From Trichaptum fuscoviolaceum (taxonomy: Eukaryota; Basidiomycota; Agaricomycetes; Hymenochaetales; Trichaptaceae): a DNA stretch of 64,000 nt. The position numbers and the translations under genes were made by a program. Of the stretch, positions 23,956 through 35,181 are shown one piece after another (position 1 is the stretch's first letter; each line of letters opens with the position of its first letter). The DNA lies in assembly GCA_910574455.1 (NCBI GenBank), contig CAJSYZ010000009.1:1488001-1552000 (forward strand), in the 5' to 3' direction. Below the pieces are notes generated by a model. It searched no databases, was not told where the DNA came from, and saw only the letters and a program-made list of their open reading frames with translations.

Positions 23956-25341
23956 ATGGCCACCCAAACTATCACGGAAACTACCCGCTCAATGTTCCGA
24001 CCCCCACCTGGAGAAGAAAGTATCAGTACCTTTTTCTACTTAAGACATCTCCAAGGTCGAGGCAGAGGAGGCAGAGGAGGCAGAGGAGGCCGACAAAATC
24101 CTGCATGGAGAGGATGGGGATTTGGTGAACCACCCGCAGGAGATGAAGGAGGAGGAGGAGGAGAAGGACCCCCCGGAGGAGACCCGAACAACAACGGAGG
24201 AGGAGGAGACGATGGAGGAGGAGGAGGAGGAGGCGGAGGAGCTGGAGGTGGAGGAGCAGCAGACAATAACAATCAAGGAGATGGACCCGCACACGATCGG
24301 CCTATAACCATGGCCAAAATCCAACCTTTCGACGGAACCCAAGAAGATGCTGATCGCTTTTTACTCCAAGTCCAAATCCATCTACGAGCCAACCGACACA
24401 TCTATGACACAGATGAGCTATGCATCGAATTTGTACTTGCCCATTGCAGTCTTCGCGGATCCCGACCCTTTGCAATGCAATACATGGCCAGCGGACGTTT
24501 TGAAACCGACACATTTGAAGAATTCCTGGCGGAATTCCACCGCACTTTCATCACATCCGAACTCACAATCAAGGCTACCATGGAACTCGCCAAGCTCAAA
24601 CAGCGAGGATCTATTGAAGACTACATTCTCAAATTCAAAACACTCATCATGCAGGCTCGTATCACAGAGTACCTTTCCCAACGCAATGCCTTCTGGATGG
24701 GACTCAATGACAACCTTCGAATGAAACTACTTGCATGTAGTCCACAGCCCACCAACATGGAAGATTGGTTTTCGCTTGCCACTCGACTGGACACCAATTA
24801 CAAGATAGCTCGTTCAATGGAATCCCAACCCCACCAGTCCTATTCCGGAGAGAACCGATTCAAACGACGACCTATGCGACAATACAATCGTCAGATTCGA
24901 GCCATCTCAAACGACGCAAATGACACAAATGAAACATTGCCTTCCAATGACAATGATGATATAGAAGAATTGGTCGACCTAGCCATCTACAGCTTCTTTA
25001 TATCACGACTTTCGACTGAAGAATTCCAACGTCATATGAAGGAAAACCTTTGCTTCAATTGTCATCAACCCGGACATCGCACCGCCAAGTGTCCCAAACC
25101 TCATCCCAAACGTACCTCAAAAACTCGATGGCCCAACTCACGAACACCAAGGTCCAAAAATATGCGCCAATTGACTTCAGCTGATGATCAAAATGAATAC
25201 TTGGAACCCGAGAACGAAGACCAAGATCAAGGCGAACTCTCAGCCGAAGATCGCGCCGCACAGATTCAACAACTCCTTATTGGCCTTGATGATGACGCAG
25301 TCAACCAGGTCTTCAATCGAGTTGAAGAAGGAAATTTTTGA
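23956..25341 (+). CDS. gag: GyA copy 1 Gag
   Basis: Structural Gag, counted from ATG 23956 (MATQTITE); the frame is open further upstream. An RGG-type run (GRGRGGRGGRGG) and a Gly-rich linker come first. The capsid-like retrotransposon gag domain follows (KIQPFDGTQEDADRF... through FRTDTFEEF-like helices). A zinc knuckle CFNCHQPGHRTAKC (CX2CX4HX4C) and an acidic tail end the protein. It terminates at TGA 25339-25341 directly after AAATTTT. Confidence 0.85.
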   Translation: MATQTITETTRSMFRPPPGEESISTFFYLRHLQGRGRGGRGGRGGRQNPAWRGWGFGEPPAGDEGGGGGEGPPGGDPNNNGGGGDDGGGGGGGGGAGGGGAADNNNQGDGPAHDRPITMAKIQPFDGTQEDADRFLLQVQIHLRANRHIYDTDELCIEFVLAHCSLRGSRPFAMQYMASGRFETDTFEEFLAEFHRTFITSELTIKATMELAKLKQRGSIEDYILKFKTLIMQARITEYLSQRNAFWMGLNDNLRMKLLACSPQPTNMEDWFSLATRLDTNYKIARSMESQPHQSYSGENRFKRRPMRQYNRQIRAISNDANDTNETLPSNDNDDIEELVDLAIYSFFISRLSTEEFQRHMKENLCFNCHQPGHRTAKCPKPHPKRTSKTRWPNSRTPRSKNMRQLTSADDQNEYLEPENEDQDQGELSAEDRAAQIQQLLIGLDDDAVNQVFNRVEEGNF

Positions 25342-25942
25342 ACAACGAAGAGCTCCCGCAGCCCTCTCTCTCGTTGAACATCAGGCTGCTCATCAATTCA
25401 ATTAACGACAATCACGCCTTACGAATCCCAATCACGTTCTTATATAACCAGAAAACCCACAAAGCCACCGCCTTACTCGACACCGGAGCAGAAGGTCTAT
25501 TCATTGACAAAACACTTGTAGAAAATCTCCAGATCAAAACTATCAAACTGCGACAATCACTTCGACCACGCAATGTTGACGGGACATTCAACAATGCCGG
25601 ACACATCACATCCTATGCCCCCCTTCGTGTCAAACTCGGAAATGCCCACTATGCTATGCGATTCTATGTTACCACCCTTGGAAAAGAGAACTTCATTTTC
25701 GGACTCCCATGGTTCAAGAAATACCAACCCAAAATCGACTGGGAAACTGGATCAATACAGCTCAATCGCGTTAATATCTCAACACAACTTGCACAACAAG
25801 CTCGAAAAGGACTCCAACCCGCTAAACCACTTACTGCCTTGGTACCCCATCAATACCACCAATTCCTATCCCTTTTTGACGAAGAAAAAGCACATCGCTT
25901 TCCTCCAAGTCGCCCATATGACCATGCAATTGATCTCAAACC
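25339..25942 (+). pseudogene. pol: GyA copy 1 pol, truncated after protease
   Basis: In the -1 frame relative to gag. Aspartic protease motif ALLDTGAEGLF is present, followed by GLPWFKKYQPKIDW. The sequence is cut at DHAIDLKP, just before the reverse transcriptase, and runs straight into the middle LTR at 25943. Confidence 0.85.
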
Positions 25943-26409
25943 TGTTACGTTTTCTTACTATGTCAGCGGCCCCCATTACTCCGAACCCTTCGCCCTATTT
26001 GTTTCTATTCTTGTTCTGCTCAGTCATCCTCCGATGTAACCCTCAACCCTCAGCCAATCCCGATGTTACACATGTACCCTTTGCCCTAACCCTTTGCCCA
26101 TCGCTCTCACACTATTATTAGTAGCCTATCGTCTACTCTCTTATTGTTCTCTTCTTACTCATCTTCCGATGTACCCTTGCTCTGCAGCTACAGTATATAA
26201 ACCCCTGTACTTAGCATGATCGAACTCTAAGTTCGATCTCCTTTGTCAAACCCCCCGTCTCTAGTCTCTGCTATACATCTGTTTCTCTCTACTCTACATC
26301 GTAGGCCTTTGTCCATACAACACCTAGTGTTGAGCCCTAGCTCCGCTATCACTGAGCAACTTAACGTTGCGTTCCCCAACTATACGAGACCGTAAGTTGA
26401 GACGTAACA
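25943..26409 (+). repeat. GyA middle LTR (5' LTR of the inner element)
   Basis: 467 bp with the same ends as the outer LTRs but with private differences, such as GATGTACCC for GATTGACCC near 26168 and TGTTGAG for TGTCGAG near 26331. The truncated body joins its first base without extra nucleotides. Confidence 0.92.
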
Positions 26410-27043
26410 ATTAGATCGAACTTATCTACCGTCGAAGACATCCGTCTTTACGACTCAGTGTTGAGCCTCGCTCCACATACTACTAACCAGTTGTAAACCC
26501 ATCTAGTCCAGAAGAATATCCGCTCGAGGTAATCCCTTCAGTGTAGCAAGGTGCTCATCGATTGCAAGAGGGAGGCCAAGGAAAACTTCGAGAGTCGCGA
26601 TCCGAAGATTAAGAAAACCGCTCCAGCTCATTGGTTGATTAAACCCCGGACAGTAGCGTTACAAAGGAACCAACTTCTGTCATACCAAACGGGACCGTAG
26701 CTGTGCACACAGGAAGAGGACTCAGTACCTGCAAAGAAGGCATAAAGCTGCTAGCCTAGTCTTTGGGACGCCTATTGGACAACGAGCATAACTCGCAGAC
26801 GTGCCGCTTGGTAATAGCGAAGGGAGACCGATCCAGAAATCGAAGGGAGACCGATCCAGAAATCGAAGAACAGTTCATCTGTTAAACATTGAACAAAGCA
26901 TCACAAACACTGCCCCACCGTCGATCATCTCATAACATTATCGCTTGACGACCCTCAAGACTAAACAAAGGTCAAACAGAAAACCACTTCACTTTACATC
27001 ATAACATCTATCCATCACGGCACCCTCTATCCCACAAAACGCT

Positions 27044-28020
27044 TTGCTTCTTACCCACACCGACACCAACCAACTCGACAACGCAGGAAGACACATATAC
27101 CAAGTCCAATACTCCGTAGCCAACTGTTATCAATTCGACACATACAGCTTCACAAAGTATTGTGACGATACAGTTTGGTCCATCACAAAAACCGCCAGTC
27201 TAATCGTCCAACCCGACTCTATCTTCTTCATCTACCACACCAACCCCAACGCATTCTTCTATCTAGAAGAGTTTCTCCCTGATCGAATCCGACTAGTCCA
27301 TATCTGTGGAGACGATTGCCGACTTCTACGCATACACTACACACTACCACAATCGTGGCGGACACCCTATCACTTCCAGCCCTTGACGACCCCATCTACT
27401 CAACCAGAGACCTCATCCGAAACCGATTCCTCGCCTTTGCCGAAGAGTTCGACGACATCCTAAACCAAATCAGAACTATACTCGACGACCGGTATTACAA
27501 TTACACCCAAACAGTTGGATACCTGCAGTACTCACGCGACAACCACCAACCTTGGATCTTCAAATACGGACTCCTCTGGAACCACACCCGATTATTCATC
27601 CCTCGAGAAACTCACCTACGCCGATTCTTTATAAACTACGTCCACTTTGACAACCACGGAGAACAACTTCATCGCACTGAAGCTGAAACTGCTCGCTTTG
27701 TAAACCGACACTTCTGTTGGAATAGTATCAGCGAAGACGTCAACCACTACATCTATCAGTGTAGTTGTCAACACCACCAACCCACTCCGCAAAACATAGT
27801 TCATAACTATCTTGCACCACCGATTGACCCCCCGGAAGATTCACCCCACATTGCTAGTGTTACGGACTACACCCTTAAAACTACGATTCAGACAGTTACG
27901 GATATCAATCCGGAACCGATTAATCACCACGGCGAACAAAGGCAAACAGACGGCTCGAAACACAGCCTCATCTACTACAACAGGCAAAACCAACAAAGAA
28001 ACCACTTCGAAAATCACTGA
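27044..28020 (+). CDS. GyA copy 2 pre-gag ORF region (integrase zinc-finger-like)
   Basis: Counterpart of 22206-23086: frames 27044-27463 and 27316-28020. The H2C2-like stretch is preserved (RLFIPRETHLRRF, HFDNHGEQLHRTE, DVNHYIYQCSCQHH). Here the second frame runs on through a Thr/Asn-rich linker to 28020 and overlaps the gag frame (open from 27812), so a frameshift could fuse this domain to Gag. Confidence 0.55.
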
Positions 28021-30172
28021 AGAACCAATACCTACACAGACTACTGTTCCTCAGTATCCAGACGCTCCACCACCACACAATCGACTCTTCTTTGACACTG
28101 AAAAGAACTTCTTCTACTATAGGATTGGTAACAAAACTTATCGATCGTGGTCATACAATCAACTACTACAACGGTGGACCCCAATCGAAGCCAACTCTGC
28201 TGAAGAAGCTCGACAAAACTTCATCACTCATACCCCCAACTGGGAAGACCTTGCTCATCGAAGTCTAGCAGGAGAGTTCAAACACATTCAACCCCCACTA
28301 CCACCGTTCCCAACCACTCTTATCTTCAACGAAGAAACACAATACTTCCATCTTCCCGACGCCAACGGAGAACCTACCGAAACCCCTTGGATCTACAACC
28401 CAACTGCTGATTCTTGGGTAGTAGCTCATACACTCGGCCCAGAACTACGAGAAATATACGAAGGTCACACTCCAAATTGGAAAGAGCTTAGAGAAGAATA
28501 CTACCGCCGACACCCCGACCTACTACCACAACCACCACAAGAACCCCAACCAACTTCCACTTCCGACCCTCAACCCAGCAACTCCCATCGATCTCGTTCA
28601 AATTCACCCACTCACGGATCTCTTGATCAAACCCTCTTCAGACGATCCTCCAGACGATCCTCTCAATCAGGCAGCTCCATTGCTCCAGAAACTCCTACTC
28701 CCTCACGTCAAGCATCCATACTTCCACCTATCCCACCGAAACCATATCTCTCTTACACCCGCCCTCACATCGAACCTCTATCTATTAGTACTATGGCTAC
28801 CCAAACTGTCACGGAAAATACCCGCTCAATGTTCCGACCCCCACTTGGAGAAGAAAGTATCAGTACCTTTTTCCACTTAAGACATCTCCAAGGTCGAGGC
28901 AGAGGAGGTAGAGGAGGCAGAGGAGGCCGACAAAATCCTGCATGGAGAGGATGGGGATTTGGTGAACCACCCGCAGGAGATGAAGGAGGAGGAGGAGGAG
29001 AAGGACCACCCGGAGGAAACAACAACGGAGGAGGAGGAGACGATGAAGGAGGAGGAGGAGGAGGCGGAGGAGCTGGAGGTGGAGGAGCAGCAGACAATAA
29101 CAATCAAGGAGATGGACCCGCACACGATCGGCCCATAACCATGGCTAAAATCCAACCTTTCGACGGAACCCAAGAAGATGCTGATCGCTTTTTACTCCAA
29201 GTCCAAATCCATCTACGAGCCAACCGACACATCTATGACACAGATGAGCTATGCATCGAATTTGTGCTTGCCCATTGCAGCCTTCGCGGATCCCGACCCT
29301 TCGCAATGCAATATATGGCCAGCGGACGTTTTGAAACCGACACATTTGAAGAATTCCTTGCAGAATTCCATCGCACTTTCATCACATCCGAACTCACAAT
29401 CAAGGCTACCATGGAACTCGCCAAGCTCAAACAGCGAGGATCTATTGAAGACTACATTCTCAAATTCAAAACACTCATCATGCAGGCTCGTATCACAGAA
29501 TACCTCTCCCAACGCAATGCATTCTGGATGGGACTCAATGACAACCTTCGAATGAAACTACTTGCATGTAGTCCACAGCCTACCAACATGGAAGATTGGT
29601 TTTCGCTTGCCACTCGACTGGACACCAATTACAAGATAGCTCGTTCAATGGAATCCCAACCCCACCAATCCTATTCCGGAGAAAACCGCTTCAAACGACG
29701 ACCTATGCGACAATACAATCGTCAGATTCGAGCCATCTCAAACGACGCAAATGACACAAATGAAACATTGCCTTCCAATGACAACGATGATATAGAAGAA
29801 TTGGTCGACCTAGCCATCTACAGCTTCTTTATATCACGACTTTCGACTGAAGAATTCCAACGTCATATGAAGGAAAACCTTTGCTTCAATTGTCATCAAC
29901 CCGGACATCGCACTGCCAAGTGTCCCAAACCTCATCCCAAACGTACCTCAAAGACTCGATGGCCCAACTCACGAACACCAAGGTCCAAAAATATGCGCCA
30001 ATTGACTTCAGCTGATGATCAAAATGAATACTCGGAACCCGAGAACGAAGACCAAGATCAAGGCGAACTCTCAGCCGAAGATCGCGCCGCACAGATTCAA
30101 CAACTCCTTATTGGCCTTGATGATGATGCAGTCAACCAGGTCTTCGATCGAGTTGAAGAAGGAAATTTTTGA
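27812..30172 (+). CDS. gag: GyA copy 2 Gag, long open frame (ATG at 28793)
   Basis: Open for 786 codons from a TTG at 27812; the first likely ATG is 28793 (MATQTVTE). The part before that ATG has two tryptophan-containing repeat-like units (TYRSWSYNQLLQRW, TPWIYNPTADSWVV) and a Pro/Ser-rich linker. Then come the Gly-rich RGG run, the gag capsid domain, the knuckle CFNCHQPGHRTAKC and an acidic tail. Ends at TGA 30170-30172. Confidence 0.85.
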   Translation: MHHRLTPRKIHPTLLVLRTTPLKLRFRQLRISIRNRLITTANKGKQTARNTASSTTTGKTNKETTSKITEEPIPTQTTVPQYPDAPPPHNRLFFDTEKNFFYYRIGNKTYRSWSYNQLLQRWTPIEANSAEEARQNFITHTPNWEDLAHRSLAGEFKHIQPPLPPFPTTLIFNEETQYFHLPDANGEPTETPWIYNPTADSWVVAHTLGPELREIYEGHTPNWKELREEYYRRHPDLLPQPPQEPQPTSTSDPQPSNSHRSRSNSPTHGSLDQTLFRRSSRRSSQSGSSIAPETPTPSRQASILPPIPPKPYLSYTRPHIEPLSISTMATQTVTENTRSMFRPPLGEESISTFFHLRHLQGRGRGGRGGRGGRQNPAWRGWGFGEPPAGDEGGGGGEGPPGGNNNGGGGDDEGGGGGGGGAGGGGAADNNNQGDGPAHDRPITMAKIQPFDGTQEDADRFLLQVQIHLRANRHIYDTDELCIEFVLAHCSLRGSRPFAMQYMASGRFETDTFEEFLAEFHRTFITSELTIKATMELAKLKQRGSIEDYILKFKTLIMQARITEYLSQRNAFWMGLNDNLRMKLLACSPQPTNMEDWFSLATRLDTNYKIARSMESQPHQSYSGENRFKRRPMRQYNRQIRAISNDANDTNETLPSNDNDDIEELVDLAIYSFFISRLSTEEFQRHMKENLCFNCHQPGHRTAKCPKPHPKRTSKTRWPNSRTPRSKNMRQLTSADDQNEYSEPENEDQDQGELSAEDRAAQIQQLLIGLDDDAVNQVFDRVEEGNF
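30163..30169 (+). promoter_or_regulatory. -1 ribosomal frameshift site at the gag stop
   Basis: A-AAT-TTT in the gag frame is a canonical X-XXY-YYZ slippery heptamer. It lies immediately before the gag stop TGA (30170). A -1 slip continues as TTG-AAT-AAC, exactly the pol frame. Copy 1 has the same heptamer at 25332-25338. Confidence 0.7.
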
Positions 30173-33100
30173 ATAACGAAGAGCTCCCGCAGCCCTCTCT
30201 CTCGTTGAACATCAGGCTGCTCATCAATTCAATTAACGACAATCATGCCTTACGAATCCCAATCACGTTCCTATATAACCAGAAAACCCACAAAGCCACC
30301 GCCTTACTCGACACCGGAGCAGAAGGTCTATTCATTGACAAAACACTTGTAGAAAATCTCCAGATCAAAACTATCAAGCTGCGACAATCACTTCGACCAC
30401 GCAATGTTGATGGAACATTCAACAATGCCGGACACATCACATCTTATGCTCCCCTTCGTGTCAAACTCGGAAATGCCCACTATGCTATGCGATTCTATGT
30501 TACCACCCTTGGAAAAGAGAACTTCATTTTCGGACTACCATGGTTCAAGAAATACCAACCCAAAATCGACTGGGAAACTGGATCAATACAGCTCAATCGC
30601 GTTAATATCTCAACACAACTTGCGCAACAAGCTCGAAAAGGACTCCAACCCGCTAAACCACTTACTGCCTTGGTACCCCATCAATACCACCAATTCCTAT
30701 CCCTTTTTGACGAAGAAAAAGCACATCGCTTTCCTCCAAGTCGCCCATATGACCATGCAATTGATCTCAAACCCGACTTTATTCCTAAACGACATTCACC
30801 TTATCCACTCTCACTTCCGCAACAAGCTGCTCTCGATGCCTTCATCGATGAGAACCTCAAGAATGGATATATCAGACATTCGAAGTCACCTATGGCATCC
30901 CCTCTCTTTTTCGTTGACAAGAAAGACGGTACCTTACGACCCGTTCAAGATTACCGTTACCTCAACAATGGAACCATCAAGAATGCGTACCCATTACCAC
31001 TTGTCCAGGATCTATTAGACAAGTTACATGGATCTCACTACTTCATCGCCCTAGACATCCGATGGGGATACAACAACATCCGCATCAAGGATGGAGATCA
31101 ATGGAAAGCCGCATTTACCACTCAACGAGGACTTTTCGAACCAACAGTTATGTTTTTCGGCCTATGCAACTCACCTGCTACCTTTGAACACTTTATGAAT
31201 GATATTCTTGGCGAAGAAATCCTTCTAAACCATCTCTTGGTTTACATGGACGACATCCTCATACATGCCCGAACCTTACCGGAACTCATATCTCGAGCAC
31301 GACGTGCCTTCACTATCCTTGAAAAGAACGACCTCTACTTCAAGCCCACCAAATGCTTCTTTCATACGCAGAAACTACCCTATCTTGGACTCATTATTAC
31401 ACCTAATCAATCACATCCAAACCGACCCAACAAAAATCGAAGGAATCACTAAATGGCCCACTCCGACTAACGTCAAAGATATCCGTTCATTCACTGGATT
31501 CACCAACTTCTACCGCCGTTTTATTCCACACTACGCCGAAATCACCAAACCCTTGGACAACCTCAAACGCAAAGATCAACCTTTCAAATGGACTGAAGTA
31601 GAACAAAAATCATTCGATGATCTCAAGGCCGCGTTCACTCAACATCCATTACTTCTTATGCCCAACCCGCACAATCCCTTCTTCCTCGAAACTGATGCTT
31701 CCAAAGTTGCAACCGGAGCAGTCCTTCGACAACATGATGACAACGGTGTTCTCAAGCCAATCGGTTATATTTCGCAATCACTAAACTCTGCTGAACGGAA
31801 CTACGAGATCTATGATCGCGAACTATTGGCAATTATCCGTGCCCTCATCACTTGGAAACACTATCTCCTTGGATCCCCACACCCTGTTACACTTTGGTGT
31901 GATCATCGCAACCTTACCTACTGGCGAGAGGCCCGACGACTCTCACCCCGTCAAGCATGATGGCATCTGTTGCTATCACAATTCGACCTTCATATCACAC
32001 ATGTTCCCGGCAAACAAATGATTCAATCCGATCTTCTATCCCGCCGGGCGGACCATGTTAAACAGGGGGAGAATCTCAACGAATCATCGATTATGCTTCC
32101 GAAGGACCTATTCATTTCCACTCTTCAGGAACAGAAGGATCAAGAAAATTCTGAAGACGAAGAAGAAGAAGAAGACTATGAATCCGATGACGACCTCCCA
32201 GACACAGATAGCCTCACAAAATCCATCAAAGAATCGATGAAGAAAGATGAATTCCTCACAAACACCATTGCCCAGCTAAAGAAGAAACTACCACCTGCCC
32301 GAACCGCCCTCAAAGACTGGTTTTTCGATGATGACGGCATCCTTTACTTCAAAAATCGCATCTATATCCCGGACAACCTCGAATTAAAGCGCACTATTCT
32401 CCGACTTCACCATGATATACCAGTTCGAGCGCACCCTGGCATATTCAACACCCCTGGAACAGGTCCGAAGGACGTATTACTGGCCCAGGATGCAGAAGTT
32501 TGTGTCCGATTATGTCCATGGATGCGCACTATGTCAACAAATGAAAGTCAATCACCATCCAACCGCTCCACCACTAATGCCTATCACCGCCGACAAACAC
32601 TCGTTTCCATTCTCCCACGTCAATATGGACTTCATCACCGACTTACCAATGTCACATGGCTACGACACACTTCTATTAGTCATTGATCACGATTGCTCCA
32701 AAGCTATTGTCCTCATTCCATGCGAGAAGACAGTAGACGCAATCGAAACGGCACAACTATACTTCGACAATGTATATCGACGATTTGGACTTCCGATACG
32801 CATTATATCCGACAGAGGACCCCAATTCGCTTCTAAAGCATTCCAAGAACTCTGCAAGATCATAGGAATCAAGTCGTCTATGTCCACCGCTTACCACCCT
32901 CAAACCGATGGACAAGCCGAACGGACCAATCAAGAGATCGAAGTATACCTCCGGATCTATTGTACTGCGGAACCTGAGAACTGGTCTAGACACATTCCCA
33001 ACATTGAATTTGCCCATAACAACCGTGCCCACGCTGTCACCAAGAGAACCCCTTTCTCACTTCTCATGGGATACGACCCCATTCCACTACCCCTGAAATA

Positions 33101-33662
33101 TCCGAAATCAAACGTCCCATCCGTATCACAACGACTTGCCAACCTCACAATACATCGATCAGAAGCCTTAGCAGCTCATTCAGTCGCTGCTATGGTAATG
33201 AAAGAACGCACTTTCCGAAACTTCAAACCATTCAACAAAGGAGACAAAGTTTGGCTAGACTCAAAGAACCTTCGAATTCCCGGTTTATCGCAAAAGTTCA
33301 AGGAAAAACGCGATGGTCCCTTCAAGATCAAGAAAGTCTTATCTCCACTCGTCTATGAATTAGATCTCTCACGGACTAAATGGAAGATACACCCAGTATT
33401 CCACGCCGCGCTTCTCGTGAGATACACTGAGACGGAAGCATATGGACCACCCCACAGTAACCCCCCACCTGATCTAATCGAAGGACAAGAACAATTCGAA
33501 GTAGAAGCCATCCGAGCCCACCATGGGAATGGCACCAGGCGACAATATCTTATAAAATGGAAAGGTTACCCCACTTCTGGAAACTCATGGGAACCCGAGT
33601 CACATCTTCGGAACGCACAGACCATCCTTAAAGCCTATAAAAGACTCCATCATCTCACTTGA
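30169..33662 (+). pseudogene. pol: GyA copy 2 Pol (PR-RT-RH-IN-chromodomain), three lesions
   Basis: Domains in order: protease (ALLDTGAEGLF), reverse transcriptase with ALDIRWGYNNI and catalytic LLVYMDDILIH, RNase H (FLETDASKVATGAV, DRELLAI), integrase H2C2, integrase core (NMDFITDLP, SDRGPQFASK, TNQEIEVYL; all D,D,E residues present), and a chromodomain (QYLIKWKGYPTSGNSWEPE) at the C-terminus. Three lesions break the frame: a 4-bp tandem duplication ATCA at 31406-31413, a nonsense TGA at 31958-31960 (CGA expected before WHL), and one extra C in 32451-32454. Otherwise the coding is well preserved, so inactivation is recent. Confidence 0.88.
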
Positions 33663-34151
33663 ATGTCCCCATCCAAAAAACTCGTTCACTTCTCATATCC
33701 CCACTCATCTAACATCATAAACGACTATACGCTCTCCCCATCGAACAAACAGCCACCAACACCTGAACCCCATACTGTCGCATTACCGACTACCTCGATT
33801 CCAACTCGCCCCCATTACCTGGACGCTGTCCGACCTGTATACTCCGGAGCTTGGTCCAAAGACCACTACGACCCAGACTGGGAGTACAAGTACTTCAAAC
33901 CCCCCACCGGACTTGGACTCCACATCCCAACAATCTCGGTATTTCTCATCCACACCTTCTTTAACAACCCTGATTACGCCCACCGACTCATTGACTATTT
34001 CAACAAATCTGCTCGTGTTCAACCCCCACTCACAATCACTCGACCCATTGTCCGACATCGTCATCACTTCAGCCACTTTGAACCTCGCCGCTCTGACCCC
34101 TATTGCACCTGCAGTTGTTGTCACTACGACTGTCCGACTCATTCCCTCTAA
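33663..34151 (+). CDS. GyA post-pol ORF 1, unknown
   Basis: The ATG follows the pol TGA with no gap. 162 residues, Pro/His-rich, with a C-terminal cysteine cluster (DPYCTCSCCHYDC). No recognised domain. The tight stop-start spacing suggests termination-reinitiation or a readthrough product. Confidence 0.5.
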   Translation: MSPSKKLVHFSYPHSSNIINDYTLSPSNKQPPTPEPHTVALPTTSIPTRPHYLDAVRPVYSGAWSKDHYDPDWEYKYFKPPTGLGLHIPTISVFLIHTFFNNPDYAHRLIDYFNKSARVQPPLTITRPIVRHRHHFSHFEPRRSDPYCTCSCCHYDCPTHSL

Positions 34152-34154
34152 GTC

Positions 34155-35033
34155 ATGCCACCTGCCCGTTCCCAATGCAACCCATCCCGTCACACCCCCT
34201 TATTTCGTTCATACACATCATCTCTCCAACCACCAGCCTTACGCCTCGACACCCACAACCCCTTGCAATCTCGCCAGATCCTTGAATTATTCTCAACTCG
34301 CACCTTCCACCAACGCCTAAGTCAATCAACATATGATAACACTCCTCTTCTTGCCAACTGGACCCAATGTTATGATATTGTTACCCGAAACCAGGAGATT
34401 CTCGATCCTACCATTGCCATCATCGAAGGATCTCTCCATCTCTTGCGACGGGCTCAAGAGTCATTCCAAGACATGCGACGATTTGCCCTTACGGAACTCC
34501 TTGAAACAGCGCCTCAAGAATTATTTGCCCCATTGGTCATTGACCTCACCACGGAGGACGACATCATCGACCTCACTAAAGACCTTGCTGACCAAGTACC
34601 TCGCCCACCCCTTCACTCCGTCGGCATTCAAGTCCCAGAACGCAAAGAACTCATCAATCGCCTGTCCGAACCCATTCGTCTACAATCACCAATACAGTTA
34701 CAAGAAGACCAAGAGTATCGTGTCAACACAGCCCTACCCTCACCCACATACAGCCCGAAAGTTGACAACAATCCTTTTACGTCTATGTCCTTGGACCCCA
34801 AGGAATGCACACAACACTCCGCTGTCGACCACCACTACAACCTGGCCGCGTCCACCTGCGAATTCTATACATGTTCATACTGCAACATACGTGCACCTGG
34901 ACACACCATCATTGGATGCCCCAAGTATACATGCCCCTCATGTGGACAACACGATGGTCATGACGATGAATGCGCATCTAACCGAATTGCTCAACAACGC
35001 GTAACGAAGAGAAACCCACCTGCAAACAACTAA
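34155..35033 (+). CDS. GyA post-pol ORF 2 with tandem SIM-like motifs and zinc knuckles
   Basis: ATG three bases after the stop of the previous ORF. 292 residues. The middle has PLVIDLTTEDDIIDLTKDL: two hydrophobic-acidic motifs, VIDLT (128-132) and IIDLT (137-141), of the type that binds SUMO in PIAS and STUbL proteins. The C-terminus has CSYCNIRAPGHTIIGC (a knuckle with CX2CX6HX4C spacing) and a second CPSCGQHDGHDDEC. Nucleic-acid binding is plausible for the zinc part; SUMO binding is inference from the motif alone. The ORF is free of stops although pol is broken. Extra ORFs after the chromodomain are unusual for fungal chromoviruses. Confidence 0.55.
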   Translation: MPPARSQCNPSRHTPLFRSYTSSLQPPALRLDTHNPLQSRQILELFSTRTFHQRLSQSTYDNTPLLANWTQCYDIVTRNQEILDPTIAIIEGSLHLLRRAQESFQDMRRFALTELLETAPQELFAPLVIDLTTEDDIIDLTKDLADQVPRPPLHSVGIQVPERKELINRLSEPIRLQSPIQLQEDQEYRVNTALPSPTYSPKVDNNPFTSMSLDPKECTQHSAVDHHYNLAASTCEFYTCSYCNIRAPGHTIIGCPKYTCPSCGQHDGHDDECASNRIAQQRVTKRNPPANN

Positions 35034-35181
35034 AACACCTGTTGCTAACCTGGATACCCTATTGGCGTTAACTTCGCTTATATGGCATGTTTTTCCTTAT
35101 TGTCTATTGGACTTAATTTGTCCCTATAACGGCCATTTTCTTTACTGATTTCCACTACGTTTCAATTTAAGAACGGGGTAA

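Noticed and set aside
24023..24342. Minus-strand ORFs rich in Pro/Ser/Leu opposite gag (also 28765-29173)
   Set aside because: They are complements of the GGA-rich Gly repeats of gag; low complexity and no start context.
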